A stretch of 16,343 nt of DNA, taken from positions 1 to 16,343 of the forward strand of contig CACYDE010000008.1 in NCBI GenBank assembly GCA_902773045.1, given 5' to 3'. Below, piece after piece: positions 6,112 through 13,193 of the stretch. This DNA comes from an uncultured Ruminococcus sp. Lineage in GTDB: Bacteria; Bacillota; Clostridia; Oscillospirales; Acutalibacteraceae. Numbering within the stretch: position 1 is the first letter of the stretch; the number at the start of each line of letters is the position of its first letter. The notes beneath the pieces are model-generated. The model saw only the letters and a list, made by a program, of their open reading frames with translations. It was not told where the DNA came from and did not search any database. The translations under genes and the position numbers were made by a program.

Positions 6112-7272
6112 TTAAAATCCGTAGATTCTGTACATTGTCGATTGGTATTTGTCTTTTTCCGTTTCTTCGGAACAAAGAGCAAGAACCGAACCGTCGTCCA
6201 TAGCAATGAGTTTGCTTATTCTTACAGGATTTTCGCTTCCGAAAAGTTTTGCGGTTTCACTGCTTTTTGTCTGAGCAATTTCGGTTCCGTCGGAATTCCA
6301 GACTGAAAGATTTCCCAAAGATGAAACCATCAGACCGCTGTCGGTTTCAGTCATCGAGTCGATTCCTTTTCCTTCGACTTTGTTGTCGGTTACGGCAAGC
6401 AGATCTCCTTCGTAATCATAAACTGCAACTCTCGTATTTTTTTCGTCGGAAGTTCCTCCGACAAGAACATGATTTCCTACGAATTCGATGTCCGAGACCG
6501 AATCGAAAACACTGTCGGTGACTTCGGTTTCATCTGCATTTTCAATGAAGATATCGCTGTCGTCTTCCGAACGAAATTTAGTAATTTCTTTTTCTCCGTT
6601 AAAAAAACTGAGTCCGTAATCCATAACTTTCGAGAGAGCAAGATATCCTGTCTCATCGAGTTCGGTGACTGTTCCGTCATCATTCAGCTGTGCAATATTA
6701 AAGATATCATTACTAAGATAGATCTGCCCGTAAGGATCTGCGTCGATTTTTTTGTAATTTGAATCGAGTCGTATAGTGTTGATCTTTTCAGCGCCCGAAT
6801 CCGAAAGCGTATACACTGTGACGGATCTGTTGTTGAGAACATATAAGCTGTCTCCCGAAAGGACGCAGTCGAGGGAATCACGGTCGGTTATTTTCAGCGG
6901 ATTGTCAACCGAAACTTTTTCCGCGCTTAGTGTGTATCCTCCGAGGTCTATTGAAGACGGGGAGATATTATCTTCTTCCTCTTCGGGTTCATCCGCTCCT
7001 TCGGTGTTTGTGTCGCTTGTTTCTTCCATATCCGCCGAAGCTAATTCTTTCTTGTCATCATCCGTTATTATTGCTTCGTCCGTATCTCTCGGTGAGTCCG
7101 ATGTTTTTTCCTTATCGGAATCGAAAATCGAGTCGGTGTCGGAGAAAACGGCTGAGTCTGTATCGCTGCGCTTTTTTGCTTCGGTTGTATTTCCGTTGGA
7201 CGCAGACTGACATCCGACAAGCGAAAGAATTATTGATAGGGAAATGATTGAAAATATAATTTTCCTTTTCAT
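6112..7272 (-). CDS. Predicted lipoprotein, acidic linker plus beta-propeller-like domain
   Basis: A 386-residue protein with a type II signal peptide: charged MKRK, hydrophobic core, lipobox LVGC with the lipidated Cys at 21. Residues 22-105 are a Ser/Thr/Asp/Glu-rich linker, as in surface proteins that must cross the wall. Residues 106-386 are a run of short strands with repeated turns such as GDSLYVLNN, DPYGQIYLS, GNHVLVGG, DSGLMVSSLG and DDGSVLALC at roughly regular spacing, which looks like a six- or seven-bladed beta-propeller. No catalytic motif is seen; a binding or scaffold role is likely but not shown. AGGAGG eight bases ahead fixes the ATG at 7272. It appears to be transcribed alone. 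Confidence 0.8.
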   Translation of the reverse strand: MKRKIIFSIISLSIILSLVGCQSASNGNTTEAKKRSDTDSAVFSDTDSIFDSDKEKTSDSPRDTDEAIITDDDKKELASADMEETSDTNTEGADEPEEEEDNISPSSIDLGGYTLSAEKVSVDNPLKITDRDSLDCVLSGDSLYVLNNRSVTVYTLSDSGAEKINTIRLDSNYKKIDADPYGQIYLSNDIFNIAQLNDDGTVTELDETGYLALSKVMDYGLSFFNGEKEITKFRSEDDSDIFIENADETEVTDSVFDSVSDIEFVGNHVLVGGTSDEKNTRVAVYDYEGDLLAVTDNKVEGKGIDSMTETDSGLMVSSLGNLSVWNSDGTEIAQTKSSETAKLFGSENPVRISKLIAMDDGSVLALCSEETEKDKYQSTMYRIYGF

Positions 7273-7313
7273 AGAAATCCTCCTGTTGATTTTATACTAA
7301 TATTCGATTAAAA

Positions 7314-7431
7314 CTTTTAAAAGATTTTCGAGGATAATTTTTGCAAGACAAGGAAGAGCCGGCAGGCATGCTGTCGTTTGTCTTGCGGTGATGACGCAGT
7401 ATTGCAGAAATTAGACCGAAAAGATTTAAAG
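7314..7431. repeat. ~118-bp imperfect foldback (MITE-like) element
   Basis: The two halves are complementary over most of their length. CTTTTAAAAGATTTTCGAG (7314-7332) pairs imperfectly with CCGAAAAGATTTAAAG (7416-7431). TAATTTTTGCAA (7335-7346) pairs with TTGCAGAAATTA (7402-7413) with one wobble. Inside, GCAAGACAA (7343-7351) pairs with TTGTCTTGC (7378-7386), and CGGCAG (7360-7365) with CTGTCG (7371-7376). This is far more symmetry than a terminator needs and no gene ends here. It could be a non-autonomous transposable element or a structured RNA with alternative folds. Confidence 0.6.
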
Positions 7432-7580
7432 TGTTTTATTGAATTTTTAGTATTATGTTTCTGTGTGATATTGTTTACAGGAAACGATAATTTTATTCTT
7501 ATGTCAAAAAAAGGAAGAACATGTACAGACAAAGTTTACGTAACCTGACTCACTGCGGCGCTGTATTAAACGAATAAAAT

Positions 7581-7612
7581 TCAAAGGGCAGAGATCACGC
7601 CCTGCCCTTTGA
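7581..7612 (-). terminator. Intrinsic terminator of spoVAC
   Basis: TCAAAGGGCAG (7581-7591) and CTGCCCTTTGA (7602-7612) are perfect complements. On the minus strand the stem is followed by ATTTTATT. It begins 8 bases after the spoVAC stop codon. Confidence 0.8.
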
Positions 7613-7620
7613 GGTTTATA

Positions 7621-8073
7621 TTATGTTATTATGAGATTCGGGAACAGACTCAGAAGAAATCCGTAGACCACACCGGCTATTGTTCCATAGACTATGACAG
7701 GACCGGCGATAACAAACATCTTAGCTCCAAGTCCGGTGATATATCCTTCCGATTTGAATTCTATTGCCGGAGCTGCAACCGAGTTCGCGAAGCCGGTGAT
7801 CGGAACAAGTGTTCCTGCGCCTGCATGTTTGGCGATTTTTTCGTAGACGTCAAGTGCGGTAAGCGTTACTCCGATAAAAATCAGAGTAATTGAAGTCCAT
7901 GTTCTTGCGTTTTGTTCAGACGCGCCCAGATATGTGTAGAGCATGGTGAAGCACTGCCCGATCATACAGATAAAACCGCCTACGAAAAATGCCCACAAAC
8001 AGTTTCCGAGAAGCTTGCTGTTGGGCGATTTTTCTTCGGTAAGCTTTGAATATTCATTTTGAGAAATTTCCAT
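7621..8073 (-). CDS. spoVAC: Stage V sporulation protein AC
   Basis: Inner-membrane protein of the SpoVA channel that moves dipicolinic acid into the developing spore and out on germination; SpoVAC from Bacillus behaves as a mechanosensitive channel. The 150-residue length and the conserved segment PITGFANSVAAPAIEFKSEG (91-110) followed by GLGAKMFVIAGPVIVYGT (114-131) are diagnostic. Hydrophobic segments lie at about 24-46, 60-76 and 118-145. GAGGTAAAT just ahead supports the ATG. The usual partners spoVAD and spoVAE are not adjacent: the gene has its own terminator, and upstream is a gap and a divergent gene. A TGTGA-N6-TCACA dyad lies about 20 bases ahead of the start. Confidence 0.92.
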   Translation of the reverse strand: MEISQNEYSKLTEEKSPNSKLLGNCLWAFFVGGFICMIGQCFTMLYTYLGASEQNARTWTSITLIFIGVTLTALDVYEKIAKHAGAGTLVPITGFANSVAAPAIEFKSEGYITGLGAKMFVIAGPVIVYGTIAGVVYGFLLSLFPNLIIT

Positions 8074-8092
8074 ATTTACCTCGCTTTAAAAT

Positions 8093-8112
8093 TTTGTGAT
8101 TTTATTCACAAA
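8093..8112. promoter_or_regulatory. CRP/FNR-type dyad TTTGTGA-N6-TCACAAA
   Basis: A perfect inverted repeat whose core TGTGA-N6-TCACA equals the consensus for CRP/FNR-family regulators. It lies between the spoVAC start codon (20 bases away) and any upstream promoter, where a bound protein would block transcription. No CRP/FNR gene is in the window. Confidence 0.45.
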
Positions 8113-8183
8113 TATTATTACCTTATGTTCCGATAATATACAGAAATGTTCTGTTTGTTTTTGCCATACCGCACAACGGAATT

Positions 8184-8233
8184 GACAATTTTTCGAAGTA
8201 TTTAAAACAAATTGTAAAATTAAAAAAATTGTC
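8184..8233. promoter_or_regulatory. Inverted repeat upstream of the cysteine desulfurase promoter
   Basis: GACAATTTTT (8184-8193) and AAAAATTGTC (8224-8233) are exact complements 30 bases apart, with the dyad ACAAATTGT (8207-8215) between them. The sequence is AT-rich, so chance is possible, but the three related half-sites just ahead of the promoter could be an operator. Confidence 0.3.
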
Positions 8234-8243
8234 GTTTTTATGC

Positions 8244-8272
8244 TTTATTTTGTAATAAATTTGATGTATAAT
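8244..8272 (+). promoter_or_regulatory. Promoter of the cysteine desulfurase-thiI pair
   Basis: A perfect TATAAT at 8267-8272, 17 bases after the weak -35 TTTATT (8244-8249). Initiation near 8279 leaves about 30 bases to the GTG start. Confidence 0.5.
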
Positions 8273-8308
8273 AGATTTCGGTAATATGGAATTTCAAGAG
8301 GTGTTCGA

Positions 8309-9445
8309 GTGGAGATTTATTTGGATAACAGCGCTACGACCCGGATCTGTGAAAAGGCTTCGGGGAAGATGGTTCATGTCATAAACAAAATTTACGGAAA
8401 TCCCTCGTCACTTCATTCGAAAGGACTTGAAGCGGAACACGAGATCACTCATGCAAGGAAGGCTGTTTCCGAGGTTCTGGGTGTTTCTCCGGCGGAGATA
8501 TATTTCACAAGCGGCGGAACCGAAGCGAACAATCTTGCTGTTTTCGGCGCGGCGAGAGCGAAAAAAAGACTCGGGAACAAGATCGTGACGACTGCCGCAG
8601 AGCATTCATCGGTTTTTGAAAGCTGTAAAGCTCTTGAAGCGGAAGGCTTTGAGATAGAATATATTTCGCCTGATGAAGACGGTAATATTTCACCGGAAAA
8701 ATTTTCCGATGCCATAGATGAAAAAACTATCCTTGTTTCCGTCATGATGGTCAACAACGAAACCGGCGCTGTTTTTCCCGCTGAAAAAATAAAAGGTATT
8801 ATTCAAAAAAACAGCTCACCGGCGCTTTTTCATTGTGACGCGGTTCAGGCGTTCGGAAAGATCCCGGTGAAGCCATACAAACTCGGCTGCGATCTTCTCA
8901 CGGTTTCTTCTCACAAGATCCACGGACCGAAGGGTTCAGGCGCGCTTTTCGTGAAAAAGGGAACTCACATCAAGCCTATCCTTTACGGCGGCGAACAGGA
9001 GAAAAAGATCAGACCGGGAACGGAAGCGCTCCCTTTGATATGCGGCTTCGGTGCGGCTGCGGAGGATATCGGAATCATCGCGAAGAATCTTAGCGAGGTT
9101 TCAAAGCTTCGGGATCACGCGGTTTCAAGGCTGAGTAATATCGAGGGGATAACGTTTAATTCTCCGCAGGATTCGCTTCCGTATATTATAAATATTTCGG
9201 CGCTTGGGATCAGAAGCGAAACCATGCTTCATTTTCTCGAGAAGAAGGATATATATATATCCAGCGGTTCGGCGTGTTCAAAAGGAAAAAAGAGTCATGT
9301 CCTTTCGGCTATGGGACTTTCAAGCGGCAGGATAGATTCTGCGCTCAGGATAAGCTTCTCGAAATATTCAACAAAAGAAGAAATAGATATTCTCGCCGAC
9401 GCGCTTAAAGAAGGTCTTGAAACGCTCGTTCGGGCGAGAAGTTAA
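8309..9445 (+). CDS. Cysteine desulfurase (NifS/IscS-like, ThiI partner)
   Basis: PLP-dependent enzyme that takes sulfur from L-cysteine as a protein-bound persulfide and leaves alanine. The 378-residue protein shows the N terminus YLDNSATT, the TSGGTEANN loop (67-75), AAEHSS (96-101) with the PLP-stacking His99, HCDAVQAFGK (175-184), the PLP-linking Lys203 in SSHKIHGPKG, and the persulfide Cys323 in SSGSACSKGKK. thiI begins 34 bases downstream with no terminator, the arrangement of the dedicated desulfurase (NifZ in Bacillus) that feeds ThiI, so tRNA thiolation is the likely role. The start is a GTG with AAGAGGTG ahead of it at 8295-8302. Confidence 0.93.
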   Translation: MEIYLDNSATTRICEKASGKMVHVINKIYGNPSSLHSKGLEAEHEITHARKAVSEVLGVSPAEIYFTSGGTEANNLAVFGAARAKKRLGNKIVTTAAEHSSVFESCKALEAEGFEIEYISPDEDGNISPEKFSDAIDEKTILVSVMMVNNETGAVFPAEKIKGIIQKNSSPALFHCDAVQAFGKIPVKPYKLGCDLLTVSSHKIHGPKGSGALFVKKGTHIKPILYGGEQEKKIRPGTEALPLICGFGAAAEDIGIIAKNLSEVSKLRDHAVSRLSNIEGITFNSPQDSLPYIINISALGIRSETMLHFLEKKDIYISSGSACSKGKKSHVLSAMGLSSGRIDSALRISFSKYSTKEEIDILADALKEGLETLVRARS

Positions 9446-9479
9446 TATATATTGCAGCTGACGGTAAGGAAAAGAAAGT

Positions 9480-10661
9480 ATGAAAGAGATAATTCTTGTT
9501 AAGGTCGGTGAGATCGCGCTCAAAGGATTGAACAGAAAAAACTTTGAGGATATGCTCATCAAAAATATAAAAAGAAAAATTCATAAGCTCGGAAGATTTG
9601 ATATAGTTTCGGCACAGTCAACGATCAGAATAACCCCTCTTGATGATTTTACGGATATGGACGAGGTTGCAGAAAAGCTTTCCAAGGTTTTCGGTATCGT
9701 TGCTTTTTCGAGAGCGTGTGTTGCCGAAAAGGATATGGAAAAAATAAAGGAATCGGCAGCGGAATATTTAGAGCCGATATTCAGTGAAAATATCTCGTTT
9801 AAGGTCGAATCAAAGCGTTCGGATAAAAAATTCCCGTACGGATCGCCGGAGATCTCGAAAATGGTCGGAGGTTTTCTTGCGGACAGATTTCCCAATGTGA
9901 CGGTTGACGTTCACGATCCCGATGTTGTTGTCACTGTTGAAATCAGAGATTTCGGGGCGTATGTTCATGCGAAGGTCGAAGAGGGAGCAGGCGGACTTCC
10001 CGTTTCCTGCGGCGGAAAAGCAGCTATCCTAATCAGCGGAGGTATCGACAGCCCCGTTGCGGCATATATGATGGCAAAAAGAGGTTTGGAGCTTTCTGCG
10101 GTCCATTTTGCAAGTCCGCCGTATACAAGCGACAGAGCGGAAGAGAAAGTCAGTGACCTTTTGGAAATTGTTTCCGATTATGCGGGGAAAATGAATATGT
10201 ATACCGTTCCGTTTACGAAGATCCAGGAAGAGATACAAAAAAATTGTCCCGAAGAGCTTTTCACGATCATCATGCGCAGAATGATGATGAAAATATCAGA
10301 CAGGATAGCGCGCAGGGTCGGCTGTCAGGCGCTGATCACAGGCGAAAGTCTGGGTCAGGTCGCAAGTCAGACCATCGGCGCGATAGCGTGTACGGACGAA
10401 GCGTCAACACTGCCCGTTTTCAGACCGCTGATAGGAATGGATAAGAAAGATATCATAGATATTTCTCAGAAGATAAACACCTTTGAAACATCGTGTCTGC
10501 CTTATGAAGACTGCTGTACGGTCTTCACTCCGCGTCACCCGAAAACGAAGCCCGATCCCGAGCGCGTTCGGAATGCCGAGGCAAAGATCGACTGGGAGGA
10601 TATGATAAACGAAGCAGTCGAAAACGTTAAACTCACGAGAATCGGAGAAAATCTTTACTGA
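9480..10661 (+). CDS. thiI: tRNA 4-thiouridine synthetase ThiI
   Basis: Adenylates and thiolates U8 of tRNA with sulfur from the cysteine desulfurase. Of 393 residues, about 1-60 are the ferredoxin-like N-terminal domain, 60-165 the THUMP RNA-binding domain, and the rest the PP-loop ATP pyrophosphatase with SGGIDSP (186-192). The family segment TGESLGQVASQT (287-298) is present. The C-terminal rhodanese domain of enterobacterial ThiI is absent, as in Bacillus. A Cys cluster, CLPYEDCCTVF (339-349), is conserved in such ThiI proteins. TAAGGA about 10 bases ahead sets the ATG. No strong terminator follows; only a low-GC AAAATC/GATTTT hairpin overlaps the stop. Confidence 0.95.
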   Translation: MKEIILVKVGEIALKGLNRKNFEDMLIKNIKRKIHKLGRFDIVSAQSTIRITPLDDFTDMDEVAEKLSKVFGIVAFSRACVAEKDMEKIKESAAEYLEPIFSENISFKVESKRSDKKFPYGSPEISKMVGGFLADRFPNVTVDVHDPDVVVTVEIRDFGAYVHAKVEEGAGGLPVSCGGKAAILISGGIDSPVAAYMMAKRGLELSAVHFASPPYTSDRAEEKVSDLLEIVSDYAGKMNMYTVPFTKIQEEIQKNCPEELFTIIMRRMMMKISDRIARRVGCQALITGESLGQVASQTIGAIACTDEASTLPVFRPLIGMDKKDIIDISQKINTFETSCLPYEDCCTVFTPRHPKTKPDPERVRNAEAKIDWEDMINEAVENVKLTRIGENLY

Positions 10662-10840
10662 TTTTTTATTTATAGATTGTTAACCGATTGTTCTTTCTAT
10701 GTTAAGACAAGTTCAATACGCGGTTAAAATTTTTTGGTTAGTATAATTATGGTCGGCTGTTGTCCTCAAAGATACACGGATAACGCTGATAATGTGGTTT
10801 ACTGCCGGAATTTTCAAATGAATAAAGAAAGGAATAAAAC

Positions 10841-10910
10841 GGGCGGCGCTGAAAACTCTTGAAGCCTGTCGGGAACATCTCCTAACGACGCCGGCATTTC
10901 AGAACAGCCC
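10841..10910 (+). promoter_or_regulatory. Structured 5' leader ahead of the sortase gene
   Basis: Nested complementarity ends immediately before the AAAGGAGG ribosome site: GGGC (10841-10844) with GCCC (10907-10910), a 4x4 internal loop, CTGAAA (10849-10854) with TTTCAG (10897-10902), then GCC (10864-10866) with GGC (10893-10895) and GTCG (10868-10871) with CGAC (10886-10889). There is no U-tract, so it is not a terminator. I do not recognise it as any known riboswitch class. A TATAAT at 10742-10747 could drive it, though no good -35 is visible. Confidence 0.45.
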
Positions 10911-10928
10911 AAAGGAGGTTTATTGTAA

Positions 10929-13115
10929 TTGAAAGCGGAAATTTATTCTGTTACAGATAAGTCTTTCAACCCTAAGTCACTCGACAAGAAAATGAATTCG
11001 GTGACAAATCGACTCAGAGAAGCCGATATAGAGATCCTTTACAAAACCGATCTTGAATCGGATAAGATAAAACTTCTTGAAGCTCTCCGCCAAAGCTATG
11101 CAACGGACGAAGGGATACAGCTTATAATCATTGCCAATGCGCTTGACGCAACGGCTGACTGCGATACAATACAGCTTTTTAAGAAATTATGTCCCAAACA
11201 CACCGAAAATTCCGATTTTGACGAAGATTCGGATGATGAAAATATCTCTCAATATAAAAGCAAGGGCGACTTGGAAAATCTTGCTACGGAATATGAACTT
11301 GACGCCAAAGATATAAAAAAAGCAGCGTCAAAAAAGAAAAAGGCCTCAAAACCGGAGCCGTCGCCGTCCTCAAAAGTCGTGAATGAGATCTGGTCGACGG
11401 GAGATCTCGGAAAGGGCTATGAAGGCTGTTTTATGTTGTATGACAACAAGCTCGTTCTCGCGCTTCCCAAAGAGTCGCTGACGAAGGTCTCAACAGCCGA
11501 AATGATAATTTCAGGTGCGAAAAAGGCGACCTCCGCCAAAGGAATTACAACCGGCAATCTGATATCGGGAAAGGTCACCGACCATTTCGACTATTATTCC
11601 ATAGCTCAGGAGGATTACAAGTCCAAAAAGAAAAACGGTTTTGCTGCAAACTTTTTCCCTCAAAAAGGCGACAAGCCTCTTGAGGTCGTGAGGAAAGTTG
11701 TTCTCATGATCGCTTCGGTGACGTTTATTATTACCGCAGTGATATTGTGTAAGCTTCTTTTCGTCGAACCGGCTCAGGTCGAAAAGAATTACGAAGAACT
11801 TCGTGAGATTGTTCATAACGTCAGAGTCAACAGCGACACGGAAAAGGCTGACACAGACGCGGAAGAAGAGGAAGAACTGGATCGTTTCGCACGTCTCAAA
11901 GCGATCAATCCCGAAATTGTCGGCTGGCTGTATATTCCGAACACAACCTACATTGACTATCCTGTTCTTGAGCATATAGGCGACGGACCTTATTCTCAGT
12001 ATTATCTTCACCGCGACTATAAGGGCAACGGTTCGAGCTATGGTTCGGTGTTTGTTGATTATCGTTGTGAACACAGTGTTCAGTCAAAGAACGTTATTCT
12101 TCACGGTCATAATATGGACAACGGAATGGTTTTCCATCAGCTGCTGAGTTATGCAAACCTCGGGTTTTATCAGAGCGCGCCCGTGATACAGTTTGACACA
12201 CCCGACTATGACGCCGACTGGAAGATAATTTCTATCTTTAAGACAAATACTCTCGGAATACACGGCGATTTCTTTGATTATCTTCGCGGTGAATTCGACA
12301 ACGAAACCGACTTCATGGATTTTGTTTATAATATTATGGAGCGTTCCCTCATTGATACAGGCGTTACCGTGAATGAGGACGATCAGCTTCTCACGCTTTC
12401 TACATGTTCTTATGAACTGACAAACTTCAGAACCGTTGTTGTTGCGAGAAGAGTGAGGAAAGGCGAGGATTCAAAAGTCGACGTCTCGAAAGCGGCGATC
12501 AACCCCGACGCAGTGTGGCCGCAGGGATACTACGCTAAAAACGGAGGTCAGCGCAAGGAACTGACAGATTTCAAAACTGCATGTCTCGGCGGTGAAACTC
12601 CTTGGTATGACGGAGATTACAAGATCGATAAACACGACATCAGAAAGAAAGACTCCGACGAAGAGGAAAAGAAGCGTAAGGAAGAAGAAGAACGCTTAGA
12701 GAGCGAAAGACTTGAAAGCGAACGTCTTGAGAGCGAGAGACTTGAAGAGGAACGCCTGGAAAGTGAAAGACTTGAAAGCGAACGTCTTGAGAGCGAAAAA
12801 GCCGAAAGCGAAAAGGTCGAAAAAGAGAAGAAAGAGAAAGAAAAGGCAGAAAGCGAGAAGGCTGAGAGCGAAAGACTTGAAAGCGAACGTCTTGAAAGTG
12901 AACGGATCGAGAGCGAGCGGATCGAAAGCGAACGCATTGAGAGTGAACGGATCGAGAGCGAGCGGATCGAAAGCGAACGCATTGAGAGTGAGCGGATCGA
13001 GAGTGAACGGATCGAAAGCGAACGGATCGAAAGCGAAAGACTTGAAAGCGAGCGGAATGCTTCGGAAAATCAGGAAGAAAGTCAACCCGACGATCCTAAT
13101 GTTGACGGCGGATAA
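10929..13115 (+). CDS. Class B sortase with CinA/MoCF-like N-terminal domain and (RxESE)n C-terminal tail
   Basis: A 728-residue single-pass membrane transpeptidase. Residues 1-255 are cytoplasmic: MKAEIYSVTD, LIIIANALDATAD (65-77), GYEGCFMLYDNKLVLALP (163-180) and an EM at 191-192 line up in order with the CinA N-terminal/MoCF domain (MKAEI.SVG, D+++ TGGLGPT.DD, G...G..+...K.+++LPG.P.EM), but the GGLGPT and acidic active-site motifs are lost; an acidic/Lys-rich insert covers about 92-142. A transmembrane helix is at about 256-279. Residues 315-510 are the sortase: catalytic His394 in LHGHNMDNG, Cys493 in TLSTCSY, Arg501 in NFRTVVVARR. After a ~75-residue spacer, 587-712 is a pentapeptide array RLESE/RIESE, predicted long charged helix. 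The start is TTG, 10 bases after AAAGGAGG. Substrate proteins are not in the window. Confidence 0.85.
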   Translation: MKAEIYSVTDKSFNPKSLDKKMNSVTNRLREADIEILYKTDLESDKIKLLEALRQSYATDEGIQLIIIANALDATADCDTIQLFKKLCPKHTENSDFDEDSDDENISQYKSKGDLENLATEYELDAKDIKKAASKKKKASKPEPSPSSKVVNEIWSTGDLGKGYEGCFMLYDNKLVLALPKESLTKVSTAEMIISGAKKATSAKGITTGNLISGKVTDHFDYYSIAQEDYKSKKKNGFAANFFPQKGDKPLEVVRKVVLMIASVTFIITAVILCKLLFVEPAQVEKNYEELREIVHNVRVNSDTEKADTDAEEEEELDRFARLKAINPEIVGWLYIPNTTYIDYPVLEHIGDGPYSQYYLHRDYKGNGSSYGSVFVDYRCEHSVQSKNVILHGHNMDNGMVFHQLLSYANLGFYQSAPVIQFDTPDYDADWKIISIFKTNTLGIHGDFFDYLRGEFDNETDFMDFVYNIMERSLIDTGVTVNEDDQLLTLSTCSYELTNFRTVVVARRVRKGEDSKVDVSKAAINPDAVWPQGYYAKNGGQRKELTDFKTACLGGETPWYDGDYKIDKHDIRKKDSDEEEKKRKEEEERLESERLESERLESERLEEERLESERLESERLESEKAESEKVEKEKKEKEKAESEKAESERLESERLESERIESERIESERIESERIESERIESERIESERIESERIESERIESERLESERNASENQEESQPDDPNVDGG
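12693..13052 (+). repeat. 15-bp tandem repeats encoding R(L/I)ESE
   Basis: Tandem 15-bp units inside the sortase gene, interrupted by a Lys/Glu-rich segment near 12798-12868. The second half is the more uniform: nine RIESE units at 12903-13037. A 45-bp block at 12903-12947 repeats almost exactly at 12948-12992, showing recent expansion by slippage or recombination. Synonymous codons (CGG/CGC/CGT/AGA, GAA/GAG, AGC/AGT) vary between units while the protein stays constant. Confidence 0.9.
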
Positions 13116-13148
13116 CAGAGCCGGAACGCTTATTTATAATGTTAATAA

Positions 13149-13177
13149 GGGAACGTTTGAAGCGTTCCCTTTTCCTT
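13149..13177 (+). terminator. Intrinsic terminator after the sortase gene
   Basis: GGGAACG (13149-13155) pairs with CGTTCCC (13163-13169), followed by TTTTCCTTT. It lies 34 bases after the sortase stop and 17 bases before the next start, so the downstream gene depends on readthrough or on its own start; a TATAAT at 13135-13140 without a clear -35 is the only candidate. Confidence 0.75.
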
Positions 13178-13193
13178 TGGCGGAGATGATAAA

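Larger units (their letters stand above)
7273..7620. other. Gene-free stretch between lipoprotein gene and spoVAC
   Basis: Holds the foldback element at 7314-7431 and the spoVAC terminator at 7581-7612. The remainder (7432-7580) is AT-rich and I see no gene, structured RNA or convincing promoter in it. Confidence 0.6.

Noticed and set aside
6249..7247. Several plus-strand open frames opposite the lipoprotein gene
   Set aside because: They are low-complexity shadows of Ser/Asp/Glu codons; the minus strand has a signal peptide, lipobox and ribosome site.
10841..10910. Cyclic-di-GMP or other known riboswitch in the sortase leader
   Set aside because: The fold is suggestive, but none of the conserved cores I know (c-di-GMP-I/II, TPP, preQ1, guanidine) is present.
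12617..13085. Minus-strand and other-frame open frames across the 15-bp repeat array (products rich in RSLS or FDP)
   Set aside because: A tandem repeat with a length divisible by three keeps several frames open; only the sortase frame has a conserved domain and start.
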